From Candidatus Dormiibacter sp. (lineage in GTDB: Bacteria; Chloroflexota; Dormibacteria; UBA8260), in contig JANWHI010000077.1 in the NCBI GenBank assembly GCA_025450495.1, positions 1-28,503 on the forward strand: a stretch of 28,503 bases of DNA, read 5' to 3'. Shown here piece by piece: positions 13,470-21,057 of this stretch; positions within the stretch are counted from its first letter, which is position 1, and each line of letters opens with the position of its first letter. The position numbers were made by a program, and so were the translations under genes. Under the pieces are notes generated by a model. The model did no database searches. It was not told where the DNA came from and saw nothing but the letters and a program-made list of their open reading frames with translations.

Positions 13470-14602
13470 TGGCGTCGCCCCCGGCGGCGGCCAAGGGCGG
13501 CCTCGAGGGAATCATCGCCGGGAGAAGCGCGCTCTGCGAGATCAACGGCGACACCGGCAAACTGATGTACGCCGGCTACGACATCGCCGACCTCGCCCAG
13601 CGGTCCAGCTTCGAGGAGGTGTGCTGGCTGCTCTGGCACGGCGAGCTGCCCACCGCGCCCCAGCTGGAGAGCCTCTGCCGCGGCCTCGGCGCCAACCTCG
13701 AACCCAACGCCGCGGTGTGGGACATTGCGGCCGACGCGCCCGAGGACGCCGACACCATGGACCTGCTGCGCACCCAGGTGTCGATGCTCGGCATGTCGGA
13801 CCCCGATCGCGCGGACAACAGCGAGAAGGCCAACCAGACCAAGGCGATGCGCCTGGTGGCGCAGACCTGCGTGCTGATCGCCACCAGCGAGCGCATCCGC
13901 ACCGGGGTGCAACCCATCGATCCGCAGCGCGAGCGTGGCATCGCCTGGAACTTCCTCCACCTGCTCCATGGCGACGAGCCGGACGAGGAGGACGTTCGCG
14001 CCTTCGACGTCTGCCTGATCCTTCATGCCGAACATGGCATGAACGCGTCGACGTTCGCCGCGCGGGTGACCGCGGCCACGCTCAGCGACATGCACTCGGC
14101 AGTGGTCAGCGCCATCGGCACGCTCAAGGGACCACTGCACGGCGGCGCCAACGAGCGGGTCATGGAGCTTCTGCGCGAGCTGCCCGACGTCGCCGCCACC
14201 CGCGCGCACATCGAGCAGCTGCTCGGCGGCAAACGTCGCGTCATGGGCTTCGGCCACCGCGTGTACCGCACCGAGGATCCGCGGGCGACCATCCTGCGCG
14301 AGTACAGCCGCGAGCTCGGCGAGCGCCACGGCGACACACGCTGGTACGAGCTGACCATCGCGGTGGAGCAGGCGGTGCGCGAGCTCAAGGGTCTCTACCC
14401 CAACGTCGACCTGTACTCCGGCTCGGTGTACACGTCGCTGGGCATCCCGCAACGACTGTTCACGCCGATCTTCGCGGCGTCGCGCATGTCGGGATGGACG
14501 GCCAACATCATCGAGCAGCACTGCGACAATCGACTGATCCGCCCCGACAGCGAGTATGTCGGCCCGCCGCCGCGCGCCTACGTGCCCATCACCGAGCGCT
14601 GA
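13469..14602 (+). CDS. Citrate synthase (or 2-methylcitrate synthase)
   Basis: Condenses oxaloacetate and acetyl-CoA to citrate at the entry of the TCA cycle. 377 aa, the size of the short dimeric bacterial type. Active-site elements are all visible: histidine in LKGPLHGGANERV, histidine in MGFGHRVYRTEDPRA, and aspartate in NVDLYSGSVYTSLGIP; arginine-rich DPRATIL and the C-terminal RPDSEYVGPPPRAYVPI are also typical. The N-terminus GLEGIIAGRSALCEINGDTGKLMYAGYDI is the usual family opening. The ATG at 13469 shares one base with the CBS stop; earlier in-frame codons lie inside the CBS gene. Methylcitrate synthase cannot be excluded from sequence alone, but no prp genes are nearby. Its 3' end overlaps the convergent GNAT gene by 14 nt. 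Confidence 0.93.
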   Translation: MASPPAAAKGGLEGIIAGRSALCEINGDTGKLMYAGYDIADLAQRSSFEEVCWLLWHGELPTAPQLESLCRGLGANLEPNAAVWDIAADAPEDADTMDLLRTQVSMLGMSDPDRADNSEKANQTKAMRLVAQTCVLIATSERIRTGVQPIDPQRERGIAWNFLHLLHGDEPDEEDVRAFDVCLILHAEHGMNASTFAARVTAATLSDMHSAVVSAIGTLKGPLHGGANERVMELLRELPDVAATRAHIEQLLGGKRRVMGFGHRVYRTEDPRATILREYSRELGERHGDTRWYELTIAVEQAVRELKGLYPNVDLYSGSVYTSLGIPQRLFTPIFAASRMSGWTANIIEQHCDNRLIRPDSEYVGPPPRAYVPITER

Positions 14603-15143
14603 CCGCCTCCGCCAGGGATTCCGCCGCCTCGAGGACCCACAGGTCGAGCGTGCGCGAGGTGCCCTTGATGTCGCGGACCAGCGTGCCCTCGCGGTGGAAC
14701 CCGCAGGCCTGGGCCACCATCTCCGACGCGACGTTGCCGGGGAGCGTGGTCAGCTGCAGCCGGTCCAGCCGGCACACCTCGAATGACCAGGTGCAGAGCA
14801 GGCGCACCGCGCGGCGCGCCACGCCGCGGCCACGAGCTTGCGCGAGCAGCCAATAGCCGACCTCCGCCTCGTTCTCGGCGTTGATCCAGACCGTCACCAT
14901 CCCGGCGGGCGCCCGCTCCGCGATCGATACCTGGAAGCGCGCTGTGGTGGTGCTCTGCATCGTCCAGCCCGCGGTGATCAGGGTGGCGTCGAGATACGTC
15001 AGGTTCTCGGGCACCTGGGTCCAGCGGGTGATCTCGGAGTCGTGGGACGCGGCCACGAGCAGGGCGGCGACATCCCTGCCGGCGGGCAGCAGCACCACCT
15101 CACCGTCGCGCAGCGGCGACGTCGCGGCGAGCGCGCGCGCCAT
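14589..15143 (-). CDS. GNAT family N-acetyltransferase (RimJ/RimL-like)
   Basis: A 184-aa acetyltransferase of the RimJ/RimL type, which transfers acetyl from acetyl-CoA to an amine. The core is AEVGYWLLAQARGRGVARRAVRLL (about residues 93-116), where QARGRGVA is the pyrophosphate-binding Q/RxxGxG/A loop, followed by LDRLQLTTLPGNVASEMVAQACGFHREG (about 126-153), with N137 and the GF turn typical of the family. The ATG at 15143 overlaps the stop of the triple-repeat gene by one base (TAATG). It is the last gene of the tlpA-to-GNAT unit. The substrate (protein N-terminus or small molecule) cannot be read. Confidence 0.88.
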   Translation of the reverse strand: MARALAATSPLRDGEVVLLPAGRDVAALLVAASHDSEITRWTQVPENLTYLDATLITAGWTMQSTTTARFQVSIAERAPAGMVTVWINAENEAEVGYWLLAQARGRGVARRAVRLLCTWSFEVCRLDRLQLTTLPGNVASEMVAQACGFHREGTLVRDIKGTSRTLDLWVLEAAESLAEAVSAR

Positions 15144-15739
15144 TAGTCCGCCGCGGAGTGGTAGTGGTCGGAGATCTGCTGCCAGCTGGCCGCGTTGGCG
15201 CCGCCGGGCAGCGGCGTGTTGCCGTCGAAATAGTGGACCGCGCCCGTCTCGGTGTTGCGGTACTCGCCGGCGCTGACCATGGTGCCCGCGGTGAACCTCA
15301 CACCGGTCGACGACGGCGACCCCGGTTCGCTGCGCGTGCCCGCGCTGCCGCGTCGCTGCTCGGGGTGGTGGTGGTCGGAGAGCTGCTGCCAGCTGGCCGC
15401 GTTGGCGCCGCCGGGCAGTGGGCTGTTGCCGTCGAAATAGCGAGTCGCCCCGGTCTCGACATTGCGGTACTCGCCGGCGCTGACCATGGTGCCGGCGGGA
15501 AAACGCACCCCATGCGCCGACGGCCTGTCGGGTTCGGTGCGCACCGCCGGACGGTCGCGGCCGGTGTTGGGATGGTGATGGTCGGAGATCTGCTCCCACG
15601 CCGCCGAGTTGACGCCGCCGGGGATGGGCGAGCTGCCGTCGAAGTAGCGGGTCGCACCGGTCTCGACGTTGCGGTACTCGCCCGGGCTCACCACCATCCC
15701 GGGGCGGAAGCGGACACCGTGTTCAGGCACGGTGGCCAT
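15143..15739 (-). CDS. Protein of three tandem copies of a small YjzC-like domain
   Basis: A 198-aa protein built from three similar ~50-residue units: residues 7-57, 76-126 and 145-194, separated by proline/arginine/serine-rich linkers. Each unit has GVRF..G.MVS.GEYRN, ETGA, YFDG, P.PGG.N.A.W.Q and SDH.H. Copies 2 and 3 are nearly identical. The start of a unit (GVRF-x-PG-x-V-x-x-G-x-Y) resembles the small Bacillus YjzC-like domain, but I would not insist on the name. There is no signal peptide or membrane segment. The ATG at 15739 lies 17 nt inside the amidohydrolase gene, and the stop overlaps the GNAT start, so it belongs to the same mRNA. The function is unknown; the His-rich ends (SDHHHP) could bind metal. 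Confidence 0.82.
   Translation of the reverse strand: MATVPEHGVRFRPGMVVSPGEYRNVETGATRYFDGSSPIPGGVNSAAWEQISDHHHPNTGRDRPAVRTEPDRPSAHGVRFPAGTMVSAGEYRNVETGATRYFDGNSPLPGGANAASWQQLSDHHHPEQRRGSAGTRSEPGSPSSTGVRFTAGTMVSAGEYRNTETGAVHYFDGNTPLPGGANAASWQQISDHYHSAAD
15158..15721 (-). repeat. Three in-gene direct repeats, ~150 nt each, period ~207 nt
   Basis: The repeat units occupy 15569-15721, 15362-15514 and 15158-15307 on the minus strand. Units two and three share long identical stretches (for example around 15257-15290 and 15464-15497), which suggests recent duplication or recombination between copies; unit one is more diverged. All are in frame within the coding sequence. Confidence 0.8.
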
Positions 15740-17225
15740 CGTACTCCGGACTTCGCCAGGCAAGGCGACCATCGACGATGGTGGCGCTGATCGCGTCGCC
15801 ATCGACCACCGTGAGGTCGCACAGCATGCCGCGACGCAACGCTCCGACGTCTGCCTCCATGCCCGCCGCGAACGCCACCCCGTGGGTGTAGGCGCGGATC
15901 GCCGATGCGCGGGTCAACGCCAGGTCGGGGTGCCAGCCGGCACCGGAGCGCCAGGTGGTGGCCGCATCGATGCCGAGCAGCGGCGCAGGCTTCTCGACCG
16001 GGGCGTCGGAGCCGAATGCGAGCGTCGCGCCTGCCCGCTGCAGCGCCGCCCAGGCGTACGAGGAGCTGGTGCGGCCGGGCCACTGCGCGTCGGCGAGTTG
16101 CCTGTCGCTGACGGCGTGGCCGGGCTGCATGGACGCGATCACGCCGATGCGTGCGAAACGCGGCATGTCGGCCGGGTCGACGCACTGCGCGTGCTCCACC
16201 CGCGGACGCCAACCACTCCACGCGTCGCGCACGGCTTCGAGGGCGTCCAGCGCGCGACGCACGGCGCCGTCTCCGATGGCGTGCAGGCAGACGTTCAGCC
16301 GCGCCGCCGCGCAGCGGTTGACGATGTCGACCAGCTCCTCCTGCGGGGTGACGGCCACGCCTGTACCGTCCAGCATCTCGGCAGTCCTGCTGCCCAACGA
16401 CCCGTCGAGGAACGCCTTCACGCCCCATATTCGAAGCCACAGGTCGCCAACGCCCGACGCGATCCCGAGTGCTTCAGCTGCAGCAAGCTCGTCGACGGGA
16501 AGATTCCAGACGACGCGGATGGGCAGCCGATGATCGCGGTGCAAGCGTTGCAGGCTGCGGAACAGCCGTGGGCTGTCCATCGTGTGCACCGCGGTCAGGC
16601 CAACCTCTGCCAAACCTCGCAGGACGGTCAGCAGCGCGGCGTCGAGCTGCGCGTCCGAGGGCGGCGGCATGGCTCGGCCGGCGGCGTTGCATGCCTCCTC
16701 GCGAACCATCCCGGTGAGTTCGCCATGCTCATCGCGGTCGATGACGCCGCCGGCAGAGTCGGGACTGTTGCGATGAAGTCCCGCAGCAGCAAGGGCTGCG
16801 GAGCTCAGGCACGCCGAGTGCCCATCCTTGCGGGTCAGCAGGACAGGCCGCCCGGCGCCGGCGTCATCCAGCTCGTGGCGTGTGAGCGGGCTCGGATCGT
16901 CGCTCCAGTCGTCGTTGCACCAACCGCGGCCGGCGACCCAGGCCGACTGATCCAGCCGGGCGGCAAAAGAGACAACGCGCGCCAGGGTTTCGCGCCGGGT
17001 GGTTGCACCGGCGAGGTCCACACCGGCGGCGGACCGGGCCATCCACTCGAGGTGGAGGTGCGCGTCGCCAAACCCGGGGAAGGCGCGGCCATGCAGGCTG
17101 CGCACCGGGGCATCGACCCCGGCGGCTGCGCGAGCTGTCGCGCCGGTGACGATGATCCGGCCGTCGCCGCCGACGGCGACCTCCGGCTCGCATCCGACGA
17201 AGAGGGTGGGAGCGCGCCGGACCAC
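15723..17225 (-). CDS. Amidohydrolase family protein (YtcJ-like, Amidohydro_3)
   Basis: A metal-dependent hydrolase of 500 aa, probably cytoplasmic. Visible metal-site elements: HxH in GDAHLHLEWM (H56, H58), the lysine of WGVKAFLDGSLGSRTAEM, the histidine motif HAIGDGAVRRALD, then VEHAQCVDP, and the aspartate in AFGSDAPVEKPAPLLGI. The C-terminal LTRASAIRAYTHGVAFAAG and VGALRRGMLCDLTVVDGD are typical of the YtcJ subgroup. The GTG at 17225 is one base after the ccsA stop (TAG-C-GTG), which fixes the start and shows coupling with the cytochrome genes. The natural substrate is unknown; characterised relatives hydrolyse N-acyl or formamide bonds. Confidence 0.92.
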   Translation of the reverse strand: MVRRAPTLFVGCEPEVAVGGDGRIIVTGATARAAAGVDAPVRSLHGRAFPGFGDAHLHLEWMARSAAGVDLAGATTRRETLARVVSFAARLDQSAWVAGRGWCNDDWSDDPSPLTRHELDDAGAGRPVLLTRKDGHSACLSSAALAAAGLHRNSPDSAGGVIDRDEHGELTGMVREEACNAAGRAMPPPSDAQLDAALLTVLRGLAEVGLTAVHTMDSPRLFRSLQRLHRDHRLPIRVVWNLPVDELAAAEALGIASGVGDLWLRIWGVKAFLDGSLGSRTAEMLDGTGVAVTPQEELVDIVNRCAAARLNVCLHAIGDGAVRRALDALEAVRDAWSGWRPRVEHAQCVDPADMPRFARIGVIASMQPGHAVSDRQLADAQWPGRTSSSYAWAALQRAGATLAFGSDAPVEKPAPLLGIDAATTWRSGAGWHPDLALTRASAIRAYTHGVAFAAGMEADVGALRRGMLCDLTVVDGDAISATIVDGRLAWRSPEYDGHRA

Positions 17226-17226
17226 G

Positions 17227-18177
17227 CTACGCGCGGGCGTAGGAGTGCAGACCCGCGATCCAGAGGTTGACGGCGTAGAGGTCGGCGAAGATGGCCACGA
17301 AGCCGATCACCGTGATCAGCGCCGCGCGCCTGCCCTTCCACCCGTAGGTCACGCGCGCGTGCAGGTAGATGGCGAACACCACCCAGACGATGAAGCTGAA
17401 CGTCTCCTTGGGATCCCAGCCCCAATAACGGCCCCACGCGTGCTCACCCCAGACCGCGCCCATCATCACCCCGAAGGTCCAGACGGGGAAACCGATCATC
17501 ACGAATCGGAAGCTCCACGAGTCGAGCGTCGCCGCCGCGGGCAGACGGCGGAAAGCGCTGGCCAGGCCGGGGAGGAAGCCTCCCTCGGCGCCGCCGCCAC
17601 CACCGCCGCCGGTCATCACCGCAGCACCGCCGGCGCCGGCGGACACGCCGCGCAGGCTCGACGAACCGCTCGCCGCGGCCAGCGCGTACCCGTCGGCCCA
17701 CTCCCGCACCAGGAAGAACATCGCGAACAGGCTGGAGAAGACCAGCAGGCCGCTGGCGGTGGCCATCGAGGTGACGTGGATGGTCAGCCAGTAGCTGTGC
17801 AGCGCCGGGACCAGGTCACCCGGCGGCACATAGAGCATGTAAGCCACCGCCATCAGCGCGATGGCCACGATCATGGCGGGCACGCCGAGCAGGCGCTGGC
17901 CAGCCCGCAGGGTGATCACCAGGAAGGTCGTGACCACCACGAACGAGATCCCTGTCGAGTACTCGTAGATGTTGCCGAGTGGCCAGTGACCGGCCTCGAG
18001 CGCCCGGGTGAGGATCGAGGCGACGTGGAACGGCCAGCCAAGCACCACCAGCCCGACCGCGGTGGTGGCGATGCGGCGGTCGCGGAACGGCAGGTACACG
18101 AGGAAGCCGACCAGGGCGGCGATGTAGATGGCGACGGCGATGCCGAACAGGGTCAGCGAGAGCGGCGTGGGGGTCAT
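17227..18177 (-). CDS. ccsA: Cytochrome c biogenesis protein CcsA/ResC (system II heme lyase subunit)
   Basis: Polytopic membrane protein, 316 aa, that with ResB exports heme and attaches it to apocytochrome c outside the membrane. The tryptophan-rich WWD motif lies at about residues 248-260 (WGRYWGWDPKETF), with flanking histidines such as H134 (LTIHV) and the H in WGEHAWGR. About eight hydrophobic segments are visible. Residues about 180-200 form a glycine-rich insert (GAGGAAVMTGGGGGGGAEGG) in the loop before the WWD domain, longer and more repetitive than usual. Its start overlaps the resB stop by 4 nt (ATGA) and its stop lies one base before the amidohydrolase start. Symbol ccsA/ccsB/resC varies between species. 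Confidence 0.94.
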   Translation of the reverse strand: MTPTPLSLTLFGIAVAIYIAALVGFLVYLPFRDRRIATTAVGLVVLGWPFHVASILTRALEAGHWPLGNIYEYSTGISFVVVTTFLVITLRAGQRLLGVPAMIVAIALMAVAYMLYVPPGDLVPALHSYWLTIHVTSMATASGLLVFSSLFAMFFLVREWADGYALAAASGSSSLRGVSAGAGGAAVMTGGGGGGGAEGGFLPGLASAFRRLPAAATLDSWSFRFVMIGFPVWTFGVMMGAVWGEHAWGRYWGWDPKETFSFIVWVVFAIYLHARVTYGWKGRRAALITVIGFVAIFADLYAVNLWIAGLHSYARA

Positions 18178-19634
18178 CGGGTCAGCACCTCCTCTCGAAC
18201 CCTGGGTGGCGGCGGCTCGGGCAGCGACCGCGTCACCGCGGCCGGCACCAGCGTGGCCCGGCGCGCGCGCCGGCGCCGCTCCAGGAATGGTCGCAGATAG
18301 AGCTTGGTGAGCAGGCCCACCATGGTGAGGACGAAGGTCGCGTACACCAGCGGCACCCCGCTGTCCTTCTTGACGTGGAACAGCGAGAACTGCTTGAGGT
18401 CGGCGAAGGCGATGGTGAAGTTGGCGGTGCCGTTGTTGGCCGCCGGCAGCTGCAGGGTGACCGACTGGTGCAGGGGCAGCGCGAACGCGGCAGCGTTCTG
18501 GTAATACGGAGTCATCCCGGTGGTGTCGAGGCTGAACACGTCCTGGGAGGCGCCACCGTTGATGCCGAGGTCGCCGACGAAGAGTTGCACCTGGAGCACG
18601 GGGTTGTTGGGGGCGGCGCTCCCCGGCCCGTAGGTGAGGTTGAGCGCGTTGCCCGCGCCGCCGACACTGGGCAGCGCCTGGGCGTCGGGGTACAGGACCA
18701 GCCGCGCGCCGATCTGCGTGGGCTTGCTCTGCCCGGGCATCCGATAGTTGAAATCGGGCACCTTGATGACCCCCGTCGACGCCGTCTTGTCGTCGCTGAT
18801 CAGCTGCGCGGCACTGTCACTGACCACCTCGCCCGACGGGTTCTTGACCACGATGTGCGGCGCCCAGCCGTAGTCCTGCTGGTAGAAGTCGACGTTGTCG
18901 TAGCCGAGGAAGTCGTTGACGCGCACGTCCTTGGTGACCACCGGCCGGCCCGCGTCGTAGACGGTGACGTTGCTGACGAAATCCTCGGGCATCCCGTTGG
19001 CCTGCAGGGGCGCGGCGAAGCGGTTGAGCTGCACCTCGTAGCCGCTGTGCCGGCCGTCGAAGAGCATCCCCTCCTGCAGGGTGTCGTAGCTGGCCCGGGT
19101 CTCGGCGACGCGCTGTCCCTCGGTGATGGTCATGATGCCGTCGAAGCCCGTCGCCTTGCCCCACACCACGGCGACGAGCAGCAGGAAGAACGAGGTGTGG
19201 AACAGCCAGCTCCCCCATTCGCCCCAGTACTGCGGTGAGCGCGGGTAGCCGCGAACCGTGCGCACGATCAGCGCACGCCCGCGGGTCAGCACACACGACA
19301 GCAGCGCGACGTAGATGCTGCCGAGCAGGATGTAGAAGAGCGGCGACACGAACACCGACGTCAGCGGCAGGCCGAGGTGGCTGGCCAGGTCGTTGAGAGC
19401 GGCGTGGCTGCCAAGGAACTCGCTGACCTTGCCCTGCGACGAGCTGAACTGCTGGGGAACGAAGGTGCCGATGAGCACGATGCCGAGGACGCCCATCAGC
19501 ATGTAGATCGCCGTGCGCATGCGCGTGTACTGGTGCCAGAAGCGCGCCAGACGCGAGCGCAGGCGCGGAGGACGGCGCGACGGCTGCGGTGCCGGACGCG
19601 GAGCGCGCTGCCGGGGAGCGGTGGCGGTGGCCAT
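18174..19634 (-). CDS. resB: ResB-like cytochrome c biogenesis protein
   Basis: Membrane partner of CcsA in system II cytochrome c maturation, 486 aa. N-terminal basic proline-rich region, then membrane segments at about 39-60 (YMLMGVLGIVLIGTFVP), 93-115 (VFVSPLFYILLGSIYVALL) and 140-160 (WLFHTSFFLLLVAVVWG), a large extracytoplasmic domain (about 165-430), and a C-terminal segment VPLVYATFVLTMVGLLTKLYL near 435-455, the standard ResB plan. The extracytoplasmic part includes DVRVNDFLGYDNVDFYQQDY, typical of ResB. The start at 19634 follows the tlpA-like stop by 2 nt. It works with the TlpA-like protein, which keeps the apocytochrome cysteines reduced. A CcdA-type thiol shuttle is not in the window. 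Confidence 0.94.
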   Translation of the reverse strand: MATATAPRQRAPRPAPQPSRRPPRLRSRLARFWHQYTRMRTAIYMLMGVLGIVLIGTFVPQQFSSSQGKVSEFLGSHAALNDLASHLGLPLTSVFVSPLFYILLGSIYVALLSCVLTRGRALIVRTVRGYPRSPQYWGEWGSWLFHTSFFLLLVAVVWGKATGFDGIMTITEGQRVAETRASYDTLQEGMLFDGRHSGYEVQLNRFAAPLQANGMPEDFVSNVTVYDAGRPVVTKDVRVNDFLGYDNVDFYQQDYGWAPHIVVKNPSGEVVSDSAAQLISDDKTASTGVIKVPDFNYRMPGQSKPTQIGARLVLYPDAQALPSVGGAGNALNLTYGPGSAAPNNPVLQVQLFVGDLGINGGASQDVFSLDTTGMTPYYQNAAAFALPLHQSVTLQLPAANNGTANFTIAFADLKQFSLFHVKKDSGVPLVYATFVLTMVGLLTKLYLRPFLERRRRARRATLVPAAVTRSLPEPPPPRVREEVLTR

Positions 19635-19636
19635 GC

Positions 19637-20167
19637 TCAGGCGGAGCCCAGCAGCGAGTTCAGCGTGGTGGGGACGTCGACGAGCGTGCCCAGCTCACGG
19701 AGGCGAATCGTGCCGGTGCTGTCGATGACCAGCGTGGTGGGCGGCGCGTCGACGTTGAAGGTGGCGGCGTCATCGGACGCCGGGTCGAAGAGGCTCGGGT
19801 AGGTGACGTGGTACTGGTGGACGTAGGCGCTGGCGTTGGCGCTGTCGTCGCGGATGTCGACACCGACGAAGCTGACGCCGCGCGCCGCGTACTGCGAGAC
19901 CAGCACGTTGAGCTCGTCCTGCTGGGCACGGCACGGTCCGCACCACGAGGCCCAGAAGTCGACGACGACAGGGTGGCCGCGGAGGCTCGTCAGGTCGAGA
20001 TGACTGCCGCTGAGGGTGGTGCCGTCCAGCGCCGGCGCGGGCTGGCTGGTATGGCTGGACGGCTGGAGGTGCGTCGACACGTCGGGCTGCAGGCTGCAGC
20101 CGCTGAGAACGAGGGCGATGAGCGCGGCGGCGCCGAGCGCGACCACGCGGCGTGTGTACTTCTGCAT
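19637..20167 (-). CDS. TlpA/ResA-like thioredoxin-fold lipoprotein
   Basis: Extracytoplasmic thiol-disulfide reductase of 176 aa that would reduce the CXXCH cysteines of apocytochrome c. The N-terminus RRVVALGAAALIALVLSGCS is a lipoprotein signal with lipobox LSGC (C24). The thioredoxin domain follows: HPVVVDFWASWCGPCRAQQ with redox motif WCGPC (75-79), SFVGVDIRDD, and the cis-proline loop APPTTLVIDSTG. The start at 20167 is set by the signal peptide; upstream in-frame codons code for non-signal sequence. It is the first gene of a unit with resB and ccsA (2-nt gap). The region upstream to 20282 is shared with the divergent membrane-protein gene; the box TAACCT at about 20191-20196 is a possible -10. 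Confidence 0.92.
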   Translation of the reverse strand: MQKYTRRVVALGAAALIALVLSGCSLQPDVSTHLQPSSHTSQPAPALDGTTLSGSHLDLTSLRGHPVVVDFWASWCGPCRAQQDELNVLVSQYAARGVSFVGVDIRDDSANASAYVHQYHVTYPSLFDPASDDAATFNVDAPPTTLVIDSTGTIRLRELGTLVDVPTTLNSLLGSA

Positions 20168-20282
20168 GACGACGAGCGCGCGAGCTCGACGGGAGGTTAC
20201 TACCAAGCCGGAAGAGGCCGCGGTGTCGCCCAGCCGGCCGGATGAAGGCGCCGGCGGTGGGAGGCTGCACCATACTGTCGGC

Positions 20283-20996
20283 GTGATCCGCCGACGTCTC
20301 GCCGTCACCGCGGTCGCGCTGACCGCACTCGTCGGCGAATGGCTCGGCCACGGCATCAGCTACTACCGCGTGGCCGGGATCGCCGGGCTCCAGGCGGGCC
20401 TCGGTGGCGGCATCCATGACTACATGATTCCGCTGGCGGTGGTGCTGCTGGCACTGGCGGCTGCCGGCACCGCGGGCCTGGTCCGCGCGTGGCTGGCACT
20501 TGGGCACAGGCTCGACAGCTCAGCGCGGCTGCTGGCGCGGCTGCGCCGCGGGGACACCGCCCTTCTGGCTCTCGCCGGGTCTCCGCGCGGCGGCTTCGCC
20601 AAGCTGCCGTCGCCGCTGGCACGGATCCTGGCCCTGGCCCTGCCCCTCGCCCTCCTGCAGTGCGCGATCTTCGTGGCGCAGGAGAACGTGGAGCGCGTGC
20701 TCCTCGGCCTCCCCGCTGGTGGTCTCGGCCCCCTCGTCGACGGCGGGGGCGCGGCCGCCTGGATCCAGGCGGCGGTCGCGCTGGTGCTGGCCGCCGTGTT
20801 CACCGCCGCGCTGCTGTTGCTGCGGGCCCGCCATCGCGAGGTCGAGCGCATCGAGCGGCTGGCGCGCGCGTTCTGGCAGCGGGTCCGCCGCGTCCCGGCG
20901 CCACCGGCGCGTCCTCGACCCCATGTGACCGCGACCCAGCTGCTGCTCGGCAGCGCGTTGTGGCAACGTCCCCCGCCCAGCTCCTTCCCGGCCTGA
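20283..20996 (+). CDS. Uncharacterised multi-pass membrane protein
   Basis: A 237-aa protein with an N-terminal segment RRRLAVTAVALTALVGEWLGH, then membrane segments at about 47-72 (MIPLAVVLLALAAAGTAGLV), 112-130 (ILALALPLALLQCAIF) and 162-182 (AAVALVLAAVFTAALLLL), and a basic C-terminal tail. The HGISYYR and GGGIHDYMIP stretches between segments 1 and 2 contain histidine and tyrosine that may face outside. I do not recognise the family. The GTG at 20283 sits 4 nt after a TACTGT hexamer (20273-20278), close to the leaderless arrangement. It begins a four-gene envelope cluster (20283-23790), divergent from the cytochrome c genes. Confidence 0.72.
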   Translation: MIRRRLAVTAVALTALVGEWLGHGISYYRVAGIAGLQAGLGGGIHDYMIPLAVVLLALAAAGTAGLVRAWLALGHRLDSSARLLARLRRGDTALLALAGSPRGGFAKLPSPLARILALALPLALLQCAIFVAQENVERVLLGLPAGGLGPLVDGGGAAAWIQAAVALVLAAVFTAALLLLRARHREVERIERLARAFWQRVRRVPAPPARPRPHVTATQLLLGSALWQRPPPSSFPA

Positions 20997-21057
20997 CCGA
21001 CGTCCCCGCGGCCGCCGTGAGCGGTCGCGACCGATCAGACAATGGAGGGTCCTCATC

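Noticed and set aside
15158..15721. Regularly spaced repeats that could suggest a CRISPR-like array
   Set aside because: There are only three units of ~150 nt, in frame within a gene, with linkers that code for protein; this is a domain repeat.
15669..17270. Long open frame of 533 codons on the plus strand opposite the amidohydrolase
   Set aside because: The minus strand encodes a full-length amidohydrolase with all metal-binding motifs; the plus-strand product has no recognisable domain.
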